Positions 12,323-23,999 of a DNA stretch of 64,000 bases are shown here, in pieces. Source of the stretch: Ooceraea biroi (taxonomy: Eukaryota > Arthropoda > Insecta > Hymenoptera > Formicidae). Under the pieces are notes generated by a model, which made no database searches, was not told where the DNA came from, and was given only the letters and a program-made list of their open reading frames with translations. The first letter of the stretch is position 1. Each line of letters opens with the position of its first letter. A program made the position numbers and the translations under genes. Where the stretch lies: contig NC_039514.1 in the NCBI RefSeq assembly GCF_003672135.1, forward strand, positions 13,381,787-13,445,786. Reading direction: 5' to 3'.

Positions 12323-13949
12323 AAACAAGAAAGAACAAAATAGAGTTGTGTCATCTCTTATTTGTGTTCCCACATATGATAAAAATAATGACAAAAAATA
12401 ATAAGACGCAGTAACGAAGACTATTATATTGAAGACCATCGGGCAGTTGACATCCCATTGGGCGAAAGACGCTTTTTATGTTGGCAATAATACAAACGCA
12501 AGAATCTTCCTTTTGGAAACGGAACATTTACAGACACGTTGACAGCTCGGTCTTGACGTCAACTCAGCGCATCAGCACGATGAGTAACACGATTGCGCGC
12601 TATCGGTCGCACCTATTCTAACGGTATCCGTCACACAAGCATCATCGCGCGCCAACGTCGTGTTCCCGTTACACAAGACGATATTATTTCGCCGATACGT
12701 AAACGTCATGTCGCGAATATACAATTAACCTTCGCGCGTCACTCGAGACGGTCGACGATCGCCGAGCACGATCGCCGGCACGTTTACAGTAGTGTTTTAC
12801 TGTCACTCGCGACATCACGCTTTGCATCGCGTTTTTAATCGCTGAAATGACATTTACTTACGAAATTACGGATGCCAGTCAGTTAACTCACACATTACGC
12901 ACAGGCAAACTTCCCACTGGCACCAGCTGACGTATCGGCACGGTATATACAGCGCGGCTTTCCCCATTTTGTATTGGTCAAACGGGTGCGCAGGTATGAA
13001 GTAATAGGTTGCTCGATAGAGAAATTAAACTTTCTTTTCACTCTTTCATGTTTCCCGAAGTGTCACCTCTTTTACAGCATCCTCTGAAACCCTTCGTTTT
13101 GACACTTTTGACTGGTACCTGAAAATAAAATAAAACGAAAAGAACTTGCGCTGATCCATCGTTGATTCGTACTACGCGAAGATGAAAGTTTGTTTTTGAA
13201 ATGAGAAGGTTGCTATATGCGTGTTGTTGAGCAATGTATAGAAATTTCTTTCAAGTCACTGAATTTCAAAGTGAAAACTTTAGATACCTCGCTGTTGAAA
13301 CGTGTTACTTAAAAAGAAAATCATGACTTATCTATCGTTGAGTTATACTACTTTCTTCTGTTTCTGGTAGACAGTAGAGACTCGTAGCGACTTTCCTTGG
13401 AACTAATTCAAGTGTGATCTTTTTCGTCGGGAATCTCGTACGCTTGCAGATGTTAATGCATGCAGAATTAATAATCTGTCTTTATGTATTATGTTATGGG
13501 GCCGTTTCTAGCAGAATTTGTTGGAATTGTTCATTTTGTACGCTTGTACGCCGTAACCCGTAACGACTGCAAAATGGCATACTTGCTGTATGCAGTAACA
13601 CTATATTGCCATTCTGTAGGCGTTGACATTTATTAAACAGGTTGCGAAAATGAGATTAATTCTAAAGAATATCCTATTTGTGCTATCATTAATCGAAAAA
13701 TGTAGTACGACTCAAAGATAAGATCAGAATAGCTTATTTTTAAGCAATAAATTTCTTAATGCATGTACACTTTGTAAACGTATAAGTATAGGCATTCTCG
13801 ACTGATATAACGCTGCTACGTTCAGAAAAAATATGAAAACAGTTCGCAGAAAGGTTCAAAATTATAGTGACGTTACAAAACATGTAAGCCTCGTTGTTTT
13901 ATGAAAGCAACAGAATATTAGTCTAGTATGAAAAACGGAGAATGCGTCA
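12317..13949. promoter_or_regulatory. Divergent promoter interval between dymeclin and carrier paralogue 1
   Basis: The two genes are head to head. The interval must contain dymeclin's non-coding first exon and promoter (probably 12.4-12.95 kb, CpG-rich) and the start of the carrier transcript. A TATA-like GGTATATACAG (about 12940) and an inverted CCAAT box (ATTGGTC, about 12974) are visible. I see no coding sequence. Confidence 0.4.
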
Positions 13950-15579
13950 ATGTCGGCATCGACCGAGGAAGTCAGAGTGCCGACACTCGCCAAGTTTGCA
14001 ACAGGCGGCATATCCGGGTAAAAGAACAAATAGATTCACGTTGCAGCTTGCAATTAGAATAACAAAGACGCTATTTTTTATTCTTCATGCGCAAAGGCTG
14101 ATGCAAGGAGCATTCTTAAAACGTAAAACTGTCGGCAACCCCATTCTTAATTCTGTCGTCACAGAGTGATAGCGCAATCCTCGACGCATCCTATGGACGT
14201 TGTTAAAATACGCATGCAGGTCTCGAGAAGCAGCTTGCGCGACACGATCCTCGAGACGTTTCACGCGAGCGGAGTCCGCGGCTTCTACACTGGACTGACT
14301 GCGGCTATTCTTCGTCAGCTGACCTACACCACCACCAGACTAGGGATGTACAACACGTTGTTGGATGTTGCAGAGTAAATGGCAAATTGTCGTCATAAAA
14401 ATTATTCATAAACTTGCACAGCTGAGCGTTTAACCATACTCGGTTTGTCGCCGAGCACAAATCGAATTGACGCTTAATGTTCACGTTTTTTTAACGTCAT
14501 GTTAATGCTTTTTTAAGCATCGATGAATATTCTTTGTCCAGACAACAGTTTGGCCGTTTGAATTACGCGACGATGATCAGCTTCGGGATGGTCGCTGGCG
14601 TGATGGGTTCCTTCGTCGGCACCCCCACGGATTTGGTATTGGTCCGCATGGTGGCCGACATCAATCTGCCACCAGGTATGTTCTTAGATTTCTTTTCATT
14701 TGTTAAACTTATTGTACGCTCGATGTGCTTTATGATGATAAAAGAGAGGAAAAAACATTGTTGTTTAGAGAAGCGAAGAAACTACAGGAATGCCATTAGT
14801 GGTATCTTAGATATATGGAGAACCGAAGGATTCTTTCGATTGTGGAGAGGAGCAGTACCCACGATGGGCAGAGCAGCAGTCGTCAATGGAACTCAATTAG
14901 GCACATACACCAGAGCGAAGATGATACTGCAAGACACAGGTTGTCAAAAGTTGTAATTTTGTAAATTGACGCGATTCTGCGTGCCATTTTTGCCTTGATG
15001 CAAAACTACAACTCATGATTTAACATTTATAAGATAATATGAGTTTTAATTCTTTAATACTACTTTAATATTTTTATGATTATTATTTTAGTGATTAATG
15101 TTATTAATAAATTTAATGCAGGACGGTTTTTTAATTAAAATTTTTTAATTTAATTTAATTTATTTAATTAATTTTTTAAGTTAACATTTTTAATATCCAA
15201 TAGGATATATCCAAAATGGTATGTTACTGCAATTTGTCGCTGCTATGATATCAAGCGTCATCACGTGCTGCGCCTCGATTCCGGTGGATGTTGCGAAAAC
15301 TAGGTGAAAGGACGCAACGTAACAAACTAAAGAGAACTTGTATTTTTGAACACGTGTTGAATGCGGAGATTTCCTTGCAGGATTCAGAACTGGAGGCATT
15401 CTGCAAAACCAACTAGCGTAATGGCTACGATCGTGAATATCGCGAGGACAGAAGGAGTAATGTCGCTGTGGCGCGGTTTCCTCCCATATTACTCCAGAGC
15501 AGCACCCAATACTGTAATCACCATGGTGTGCCTCGATCAGCTTCAACGAACGTATTTCAAACTTTTTCCAGTGTCATAA
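13950..15579 (+). CDS. SLC25A11-like: Mitochondrial 2-oxoglutarate/malate carrier-like protein, paralogue 1
   Basis: SLC25 inner-membrane carrier of the oxoglutarate/malate (OGC) type, which exchanges cytosolic malate for matrix 2-oxoglutarate. Exons: 13950-14017, 14165-14374, 14542-14675, 14769-14939, 15204-15303, 15381-15579; 882 nt, 293 residues, three repeats. The signature motifs are HPMDVVKIRMQ, TPTDLVLVRM (the OGC-type second repeat lacks the usual K/R) and IPVDVAKTRIQN. OGC-like blocks: FYTGLTAAILRQLTYTTTRLGMYN, quoted here only in part as LRQLTYTTTRLG, and LWRGAVPTMGRAAVVN. The final helix start reads SRAAPNTVITM where typical OGC has a GPHT block, so substrate preference may differ. 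The exon 4 donor is weak (GTTGTC). Convergent with paralogue 2 with identical intron positions. Transport by this paralogue is inferred. Confidence 0.9.
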
Positions 15580-15801
15580 CGTAAACGAACTTTCCTGTTT
15601 GTATAAAACATATTTTTTCGATAGTGCACCGTGATATAAGTAGAGCGAGGCCCTAGATGGCCGCGTGTTTGAATAATTAGCACGATGACGTTTCTTTGAA
15701 AAGTAAGATTTAATTTGGAATTCCTTGCATCCGCAAAGGGCAAAACATAAATACATAACGAAAACGTGAATATAGAAATTTTGGTTTCAGATGATTTGGA
15801 A
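15580..15801. other. 222-bp gap between the stop codons of the two convergent carrier genes
   Basis: It must hold both 3'UTRs. No AATAAA exists on either strand within it; the only near-canonical signal I see is ATTAAA (minus, 15709-15714). Overlapping 3' ends, and thus antisense overlap of the two mRNAs, are likely. Confidence 0.5.
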
Positions 15802-17398
15802 TTAGTCTTGATACATTCTGTAAAATCGCATCAATTGCTCGTTGACGATGAGAGTCAACACTGTATGTGGGCCTATTCTGCAGTAAGTCGGCCAGAAACC
15901 TTTCCAGAGAGCCCCCAACCCCTCGTTTTTTCCTATTGACAGCATAACTGCGATCATACCCGGAGGTTTCCCAGTAATCTTCATGTTTTGTATCCTGCCA
16001 ATGCAGAACGATGGTCTTATTAAAATACAATACTCTTCCCTTTTTTTAAGTATACTTTATTATTTAAAAAATTCCAAGTTCGACGCTTACCTGGTCTTAG
16101 TAACGTCAAAGGGCATAGAGTTGAAGGTGGTAAAGAATCCCGAAATCATCGACGCGTAAAAATGTAAGGCTATTCCCTCCTTAACGTTCACTGGTAGAAT
16201 AATCGATATTGTTCAAATAGTTGAAAAATACAAAACTATTTGTAAATAATGTCGAAGAAATATATTTTGGATTTTAATAATTTTCTATAAGTGAATACTT
16301 GTCTCCGACTCATACATTCAACAAACTGAACGAATGTACTTAACGGATATATTAAAATATATAATTTTAATATATAACGCATAATAATTATTATAATAAC
16401 TTAATATATAAACTTACATTGTGACGCTATCAAGTATTTTACTTGACTATAAGTTGCCAATTGTGAAACGTTGACGACGACAGCCCTTCCTATCGTGGCC
16501 ATACTTCCTCTCCAGAGGGTGAACAACCCCTCTTCCTTAACGATTCTGATAAACGCGTCAAACACGTTCTTGTAATTTCGCCGTTGATCTAAGAATCAAT
16601 GCCATTAGCTGATGCATGTAAAAAGAAATTGTCTTGGTTTTAATATTGTTCAAGATCAATATGGCAGTTGTTCCAGAATTTTAATATCGTTACCTACTGG
16701 TAATCTGCCGTCTGTTGTCATTCTTACGAGAGCGACGTCGGCTGGTGTTCCAACAAAGGCTCCGGTGGCACCAGCAGTTCCAGCCATTAGTGCTAAGGTA
16801 ACGAAATTAGGAGGACCTACGTGTCTTTGTCTATAAGCATATAAACTCAGGCACAATTATTGTCTCTTCTGGAACACTGCCGGACGATAGCTTTAGCCAC
16901 TTTATTTTTGTACTGTTTAACTGATCTATTTCTAAGTGATTTTTTATTGTTTTAAAGAAATATATATGTATATTATTGGAATAAATATTATTAATCATCT
17001 CTAAAATATTTTATTTAGCTTGATTTACCGCCAATAATCTTGCAGTTGATTGTAAATTCCGAGTCGTACAGTTGTATACGTGGCCTGCCTCACGAGACCG
17101 GCTGTCAAACCAGTGTAAAACGTAGCAATGCTCTCTTTGCTGTATATATTGCCAATCATGTCCATAATCGAGGCTTTCCCTTTGTGCATTTGTATTCTAT
17201 TCTTGATTACATCCATCGGGTGAACCACACAAGTTGCCGCCATTCTAAGATACAAAAAGTGAGAATTGTAAGAACGTATGTATTTTAATTCATAGCCATT
17301 ATATTAAGTTACCCGGAAAGTCCGCCTAGTAAGAAATTGATCATTGGCGGTATGGGTTTCTTCTTCTTCTCCTTTGGCGGTTCATCTTTCTTCGACAT
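15802..17398 (-). CDS. SLC25A11-like: Mitochondrial 2-oxoglutarate/malate carrier-like protein, paralogue 2
   Basis: Second OGC-type SLC25 carrier. Exons (minus order): 17398-17313, 17244-17029, 16830-16694, 16588-16418, 16190-16091, 15994-15802; 903 nt, 300 residues. It starts MSKKDEPPKEKKKKPIPP, a lysine-rich N-terminus, then the three carrier repeats with HPMDVIKNRIQ, TPADVALVRM and MPFDVTKTRIQN. OGC-specific blocks are well kept: GLVRQATYTTVRLGIY, GATGAFVGTPADVAL, DQRRNYKNVFDAF, and CRIGPHTVLTLI. One oddity is GSMATIGRAVVVN, in which the usual proline of the even-helix start is Ala. It is nearer to textbook OGC than paralogue 1. A minus-strand ATTAAA at 15709-15714 is a possible poly(A) signal and would place its 3' end within 75-110 nt of, or overlapping, the other gene's 3' end. 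Confidence 0.92.
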
Positions 17399-18297
17399 TT
17401 TCGATATCCTGTTGTGTCGAGAAAATAAGTGTTTATAAAAAAAATGCGCGTTGAACAAACAAGATACTTTATTCTTATTCTTTAATTGTCATACTTCAAT
17501 ATACTTTTAAAACATCTCAAACAAATTACCACAATAAACACACGTATAAATATACGTATTAAAATCTGTATATAAAATGTAAAACTTTGTAAAACTTAAC
17601 CAATAGCACGCATCAAGATACGATGCTTTGCTTTAAACATATGGCATTAGGATATCGATTCTTAAATCGATTATAATTTGCAACAGACATAGACAGATTG
17701 CATCGATTAAGTGTGAGATTTATTACTTTATTTATATATATTTATTTGTATGAAGAAATGAGCTTAAATCCAACATGGTCTCTTTGATACTTCAAGATTA
17801 ATTTATTATTTACCACTTCAAGAATTTGATACATCGTTATTTACATAAGAAATTATTTTATATTAAATGTTGTATATCTCTCACTGAAATAATGTCACAA
17901 CAGATAAAATCTCCATTAATTTATGTGCTACATTAATTAAATGTATGTAATGCGATACAGGCCGTGTCTTCGAGAAACCTGTTCCCAACAACTTATTTAG
18001 CCGTCCCGAGAAAGGAAGATTTTGACGTATAACGAGTGTCCGCCGCAATAAACAACCGTGAGAGTACTTAAACTTTCGCAAGTTGCTTAATTTCAACACG
18101 GACAATTTCGTTTGTGCCGATCTCTACGTAAATCGCTCAGCAATTGAAATGTACAGATGCTGCTTGATGGTGCAACGTGAAAACGATTCGAACATCGTCT
18201 CGAATAAATGACATAATGACGGCACGATGTATATGAACCGCGTGATAATTGCAAGACGCATGAATTACAAATGAGCGCCGTTTACTATAAACAGCGG
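17399..18297. other. Carrier paralogue 2 promoter and CFAP210-like 3' flank
   Basis: AT-rich, non-coding. A possible 3' splice site just before the carrier ATG (ACAACAG, about 17408-17414 on the minus strand) suggests an untranslated leader exon. Minus-strand AATAAA motifs occur near 17.72 kb for the upstream gene, so its 3'UTR may reach the next gene's promoter. Confidence 0.35.
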
Positions 18298-20883
18298 TTA
18301 CTGCAAATAATATATTTGATCAGGCGGAACAGGTTTTGTGCAAATGCGACGCATTCCGTGTTTTCTCTTCGGTCGTTCCGCTTTGACAGGCTCTTCCATT
18401 TTTTTTCTCGGTATTAACCCCATTTCCTTTTTACATTCCTATGGTCGAAAACGTCGATTGTAGAGTTTTCTTGCAAAACGATATTGATTTCAAACTCTCA
18501 AACTCTGCGAGTGCTTAGACTTACTTCTACAGCTTTAATAATCGGATAAAGCGGTCTCACTCCCCTTGATTCCTCCAAAATCTCGTCACCATAAAGCATA
18601 ATCCTCCGATTAGCTTTCTCCGTCACAGCTTTCATATTCGTGGCTTCTGCTTCGAGCACTTCCTCGCGTTTTTTCTCAATTTGCTGTCCCTCCTAATAGC
18701 AATAATAATGTAAAATACAATAAATTATAGAATATTACAAAATAAAAGTGATGATGTTCAGTCCTAGCTATTATTTTTTAAGTTTTATCAAAGTTAATGG
18801 AACCTATGCTCACAATGTCTCTCTGCAATTCATTTCGATACTCCTGTTTTTGCTGCCATTGTCGCTTGCGTTCTTCCAAATTGGTTTGTTTATCATATTC
18901 ATTCCGTTTAAATCTTTGCATCATCTCCCAAGCTTTCCAATCTTTCTCCTCTTGTTTCCGTTTTGCCTTTACAGCCGCATCTTGAAGCTTATATTCCGCC
19001 ATGAGATTGCGCATTGTTTTTTTCCATTCTTTTTGTGCTTTCTGTTTTTCTGCCTCGATCACTTTTTCCTTCACAGCTTTCTCCAAAATTTCTTTGTCTT
19101 CGTCAGACTCACGAGTCTGCTTAATTGCACTATATTGCTCCACTGAAAAAGATAATTAGCTAATGGCCATTAGGATTCATTTTAAAGCTAGATAAAAGAT
19201 ATATATATACAGGAAACATTGACAGACCTATAATCTGCGTTTCACGTGCTTTCTCTTTCTTTTCCTTCAACGTAATTGACGCGTGGATTTTTTGTATTCG
19301 ATCTTTAGCCTTCCGATAAATCTCTAACGCTCGATCCTCAAACTCCTCATCGCGCTTCAATTCCAATTCAAATCGCTTCTTCTCTTCTATCGCTTCCTTG
19401 AAAAATTGTTGCAGCTTCTTCTTCTTGTTCAATATCTGTAAAAGAGGAGTGTACGTTAAAATTGTTTTGGCTAAAGTGTATTTAACATATGTCAATACAT
19501 ACGTCTTGCATCTCTCTTTCCTTCGCGATTTGCACATTTTGCGTCATGTTTTTTTGCTCCTGTTTCTCGGCCTCCATCTCCTCCGCCGCTTTTAATTTAT
19601 TATTCTGCTCGTTTTCTTCAATTCTAATTTATAATTCATACAAAAGCTATCAACGATTACGCACGTATGATGTAAACCATACTTCTATTTTCTTATAATT
19701 ATAATATAAATAAAATATTTATATATCCATTTCCTATAAGCTTACACGTGTAATTGTATTCTCACAATTTCATATCAATATTCTAATTAAAATTAACGTT
19801 TACTGTTTCTTCAAATCCATTCGGTAATTCCTCGTTTTCTTCGCTCGCTTCTCCGTTTCCTGTTTCTTTTGCTCTTCGTGCATTGCGACTTCTATCTTGA
19901 TCGAATTAGCGTATTCTATATCCTGGTTCTTATCCATCGTTTTAATAGTCTTCTGAAATGCCACTTGAGCATCTAATTCCCTGAGACACTGATGAGATCG
20001 AGAAAGATTATTTTGAGTTTAATTAACAGATTAGACTTGCTTGACGTGAATATTTCTTTTTTGTAAAAAAAACTACCTCGGAGGCGAGAAGAGCACGATT
20101 AAACCGCCGACATAAGGGCTTTTTCTGCAGAATCAATTTCCTTGCTTGTTGCACTATTTCCGCGCGCTCCGCAGCCTTTTTCTCCGCCAGGTCTTTTACG
20201 AACGTCTCCGTTTCTTCCTCGGCTTTCTTCTTTTTTGACAATAATTCTTCCCTTCGTCTTGCTTTGATATTCTGATATTAAATAAATTTCGTTTTTTCTA
20301 TTATCAGTTGGATAAAACAAATAAAGAAAAGCTTTATAAAGGTTTGCTTAAAAAATGTTTTCCTATTTTTTGGAAATTGAATAATTCGTGCAGAATAAAT
20401 ATTTCAAGAATTTACTGAATTTCCGAATTTTATATAGCCCCGTACTTTGTGAAGTATATATTTTATATATATTATAATGAACATTTTTATGTAAAATATC
20501 TATTACTTTTTCTATATTTTGTAATAAGTTGCATTGACCAAACGTACTTCTATCGTATCACTCCACGTTTTAGTTTTTTCATAAGTCGCTTTTTTCAATG
20601 CTGTTATTTTCGCCACTTCCTTCTCTTGTTGTGCCGCTATTCTATCCTCCTCGGTGGTATAATCCACAAAACGCTGGAAAGCGCTCTTTGGCGCTATTAA
20701 CGCCCGGGTTCTTTTGGACGGCTATGGAAGGATTTAAATTTTCAACATAATTACGAATAATGAATATAGATTTCAATTTTGAAACGATATGAAAGCACTC
20801 ACTTTAGTATTATCGAGTGTTTGGCCACATTTCAAGAGATAGGTCGTACGCATTTCGGAATGATGTGCTCTTCTCCGTACCAT
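18298..20883 (-). CDS. Coiled-coil ciliary/flagellar protein, CFAP210 (CCDC173)-like, complete
   Basis: Nine exons (minus order): 20883-20803, 20721-20548, 20271-20077, 19988-19804, 19623-19503, 19435-19228, 19142-18814, 18692-18525, 18438-18298; 1602 nt, 533 residues. It is almost wholly helical, rich in Lys, Glu, Gln and Arg, with no membrane segment: a trichohyalin-plectin-homology type coiled coil as in axonemal microtubule inner proteins. Best comparison is CFAP210: similar length (about 550), a Trp-containing N-terminal segment (KTKTWSDTIENIKARRREEL), then AERAEIVQQARKLI and NRALLASECLRELDAQVAF, which resemble the conserved linker of that family, and a tail reading GVRPLYPIIKAVEE. CFAP45 or CFAP53 are the alternatives. 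In insects such proteins act in sperm flagella and sensory cilia. The start ATG (20883-20881) is the first in frame; a head-to-head promoter seems to lie at 21.3 kb. Confidence 0.75.
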
Positions 20884-22513
20884 CTTAGAGCGGAAGAATT
20901 ATACAATAGTAGAGACGAAAAGGAAGCAAAGTTCTTGAACGCGAATAACTCGAATCTTGCTACAGAGCTGCAACTTATCGAATGCTCAGAGTCACAGCAC
21001 AAGCGGTTGACATAGAAACCAAATAAGAACGATCAATGTTCCGCATGACTTAATAAAAGAACCAAGAGCAGAAAGTCCTTTTATTATACGTTCCATGTAA
21101 GATAATACAATAATTTGTTAATATTGTAATAATGCATCAAACAATGATATATTTAACTCAGAGATATAATTACGTCTAGTTTGTACTTTCCACAGTGTCT
21201 ATTGTACTACAATTTTTGTCATTTATCACACGAGTGAAGTTTTACCCCTCGATCATCTCGACAAATTCATACATCATCGTTCATAGCACTGTAGTTATCA
21301 ACGTCGCACGTAAAGTGAGTAGTTTCAAGAATATGCCGCAAGATGGCCGCGGAGCGCGGAGTGCACCCGTGGTGACAGCACGTGTTACAGCTGAGTGGCG
21401 GTTCGTGTGTTGGAAAAGTGAGTATATCAATGCGTTCGATTATTTTTCGCCTTTTCCAAGGCACCTCCTCGTGCGCCTGACATAGCCGACATTCCCAGAA
21501 ACGCCCTGGGAACATTGGGACGCCCGTACGTCGATAAATTGTGATCAAACACGATACAGTTTACGCAACGCCGCGCGTGGTCGCCAATGTTTTCTCGTAA
21601 CGATCCCTCGTGATCGGCGCTCAATTTTGAGTGCCGCATCCTGCGACGATCAATGTCGACGGTCGTCGTGCATCTCACGAGGCGAATCTCGACGTCGGAC
21701 CGCGTAAGTGCATGGCTTCGTGGGACTAACAGCGATCGAGTAACGCGCATCGATTCGATCCTGGTGACGCTAACCTAAATCTCGCGCCATCGGCGATTCG
21801 ATCGGAGTGTTGACGAAGTAGTTGGAAAACAGGACGAGATCAACTTTCGGGAAATCCGTTCCGATTGACACACACGTAACTGCAAACTGTGCTCGAATAA
21901 TAATAATCGCGGAGGGTTATCGTCCAAGTCGCGCAATCGGCGTACGCTCTGAACATAGCTGTTTGTCGTTCGACGTTTGTCGTGATCGACAGTCTAGTGA
22001 CGTTAAATGGTCGATTGTTGCCGCTTAGAGTAGCCAACGAGTTTTTGCATCGCATGTTTCGGCGGAGCGTTACAGTGATGATCTCGTGTGATTATTTCGC
22101 GCGGCGCGACCGGTTCATTTTACTTCCGCGCGGCGCGACTTTCGGGATCGCGCGCAAATTTCGGCGCGTGCGGTTCATGCAATGGCGCGCACGTTCGGAG
22201 GTCATTGCGCCCGGCGAGGGGACCACGTTGCGGATCATCGACGGCAAAGGTATCATACCGGATATCTGCGTTGGAATTGCGCCGAAACCTATCGCGTATC
22301 GTATCTCGCATCGCGATATTCGCGATCAATGGGATAACTCTTCGGTCTCTTTTCATGAGCAACTTGCTTCCTGGAACTCGTAAATGCGAGCCCGAAAATT
22401 CGAAGCAGAGAAGGTGTAATTGTAGGTTACAATTGCAGATCGAGTCACGTAATCGCGATTTTAAATTTCCGTTCGTTCGTGAACGACTGTTAGTCAAAAT
22501 GGCCGCGTGATTC
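20884..22513. promoter_or_regulatory. Probable bidirectional promoter and 5' exon of an unassigned plus-strand transcript
   Basis: CpG-rich DNA with two YY1/Pho-type start-site motifs on the plus strand, CAAGATGGCCGCGG (21339-21352) and CAAAATGGCCGCG (22495-22507). The first is followed by a good 5' splice site (GTGAGT at 21418). This suggests one or two transcription starts running rightwards, opposite to the CFAP210-like gene. ORFs in the interval look like CpG-driven chance frames. Confidence 0.4.
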
Positions 22514-22546
22514 ATGTCGTACGAGAATTTCGTGTTCCGTAGTCAG
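22514..22546 (+). other. Candidate first coding exon of an unidentified gene
   Basis: Seven bases after the YY1-like motif an ATG opens MSYENFVFRSQ and ends at CAG followed by the consensus donor GTGAGA. I do not recognise the protein. It may be a short leader exon of a gene whose other exons I cannot find, or an uORF of a non-coding transcript. Confidence 0.3.
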
Positions 22547-23405
22547 GTGAGAATATATCGATACTTCGATCTTCGGATTGCAAAACCTCGTATCTCGTTT
22601 GAATAATAGCATTCGTTTGTGAACTATGTTGAACCACAATATTCGGGATATAGGTATGGAGCTTACATCATTATTTGTAATTCATGTTTGTAGTCTGTAA
22701 AATGCTGCACTTGAATATTCGTATTTGCGAACCACTAATCATCATATTTTCTTACGAGAGAAATACATGGATATTTTAACGATAGTTTAATGCAAATGTA
22801 AGAAATAAATTTATTCTTTTGGATGTTTTCGATATTTGTATGCCATTATTGACGCGACGATGCGAAGGAAAATGCGTAATTCGCGAATTAACTGTCGTAA
22901 CGCGTCTCGCGTGAGTACTTACAAAGTTTATCTCATGATTTTTCATGATCGTGGTATTTCGTTTTCTTTGTATTCAAATCCTGACGCTATCAATAAACCT
23001 ACACGTAAACGTTGCGAGCTGTGATTAATAAGACACGCCACAAAAGAATAAACTGTATTTTTGTTCGATTAACCCTTTCGCACCGGAAAATTATTTTTAT
23101 CACGATATTTACTGTCGCTACACAAAATGCAGCCGAAACGAGGTAAACGCGAAAATGAGAGTTTTTGAAATGCATATCCGAGCGTGTCAAGGTGAAATGG
23201 CGCACGTGACGCTGAACTTTCGGCGCCTTTTTGCGATTATACATATATCGAGAAGTAAAATTAAATTAAAGAATAATATACCATAGAAAACAATTTTTAC
23301 TTCTATTAACAAATCCGCGTAAATGCATCGTGATTGATTAAAAAGAACAGATTCAAATGTTTATAAAAGTTTCAGCATTTTACTAATGTAACGTATGTCC
23401 CTCAG

Positions 23406-23468
23406 GTGGGTGGGAGTGTATCAGCAGGAAAGGAATGAGTTACAAGGTCTTCTGGGAGAGACATTAGA
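23406..23468 (+). other. Candidate internal exon of the same unidentified transcript
   Basis: A 63-nt segment bounded by a 3' splice site (CCCTCAG at 23399-23405) and a strong donor (GTGAGT at 23469). In one frame it is open and protein-like (VYQQERNELQGLLGETL). In the phase given by the candidate exon at 22514-22546 it meets TGA after ten codons, unless a second acceptor 21 nt in (ATCAGCAG) is used. Unidentified. Confidence 0.3.
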
Positions 23469-23993
23469 GTGAGTACATTCAGAAATATTCAATTAATTAA
23501 TTAATTTTCATTTCTTTGTTAATGGTATCGGTTCTCTGTGATATTTGTGTTTAAAATGCTAAATGTTTCCGAAAACGCAGTCGAATGAATGGTCATTTCT
23601 GTCATGTGTTGAGATTTATTTATTCGATTGCCGAGTCGGCTAAAGATTTTGACATTTCTAAATACGAGACGTGTGTAGGAAATTTTTGAAACTTTCGTGT
23701 GCAATCATGTTTCATACGCAAAATGTTGTTTACATGTTATGTCTACGAATATTGCAAATTAATATATTTTGCATATTTAAATCATTCACATTAGCGTGAT
23801 ATGAATCGACTTGAATATTATGTTTATTCTTGATGCGTGAATATTCATAAGAATATATCAATATGTATGACGCATAGGTAAGGAAAAAACAATTTTATAT
23901 TACTTATACATTGAAATCAATCTTAAATCTATGTTGTATCGGGTGGGATGCATAAAATCACGTGAACACATTGCTCTGATGATACGAAACATG

Positions 23994-23999
23994 TTTATT
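23994..23999 (-). terminator. Candidate poly(A) signal of the Hes/E(spl) gene
   Basis: Minus-strand AATAAA about 680 nt past the stop codon; it encloses all the 3'UTR motifs listed for this gene. Confidence 0.5.
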
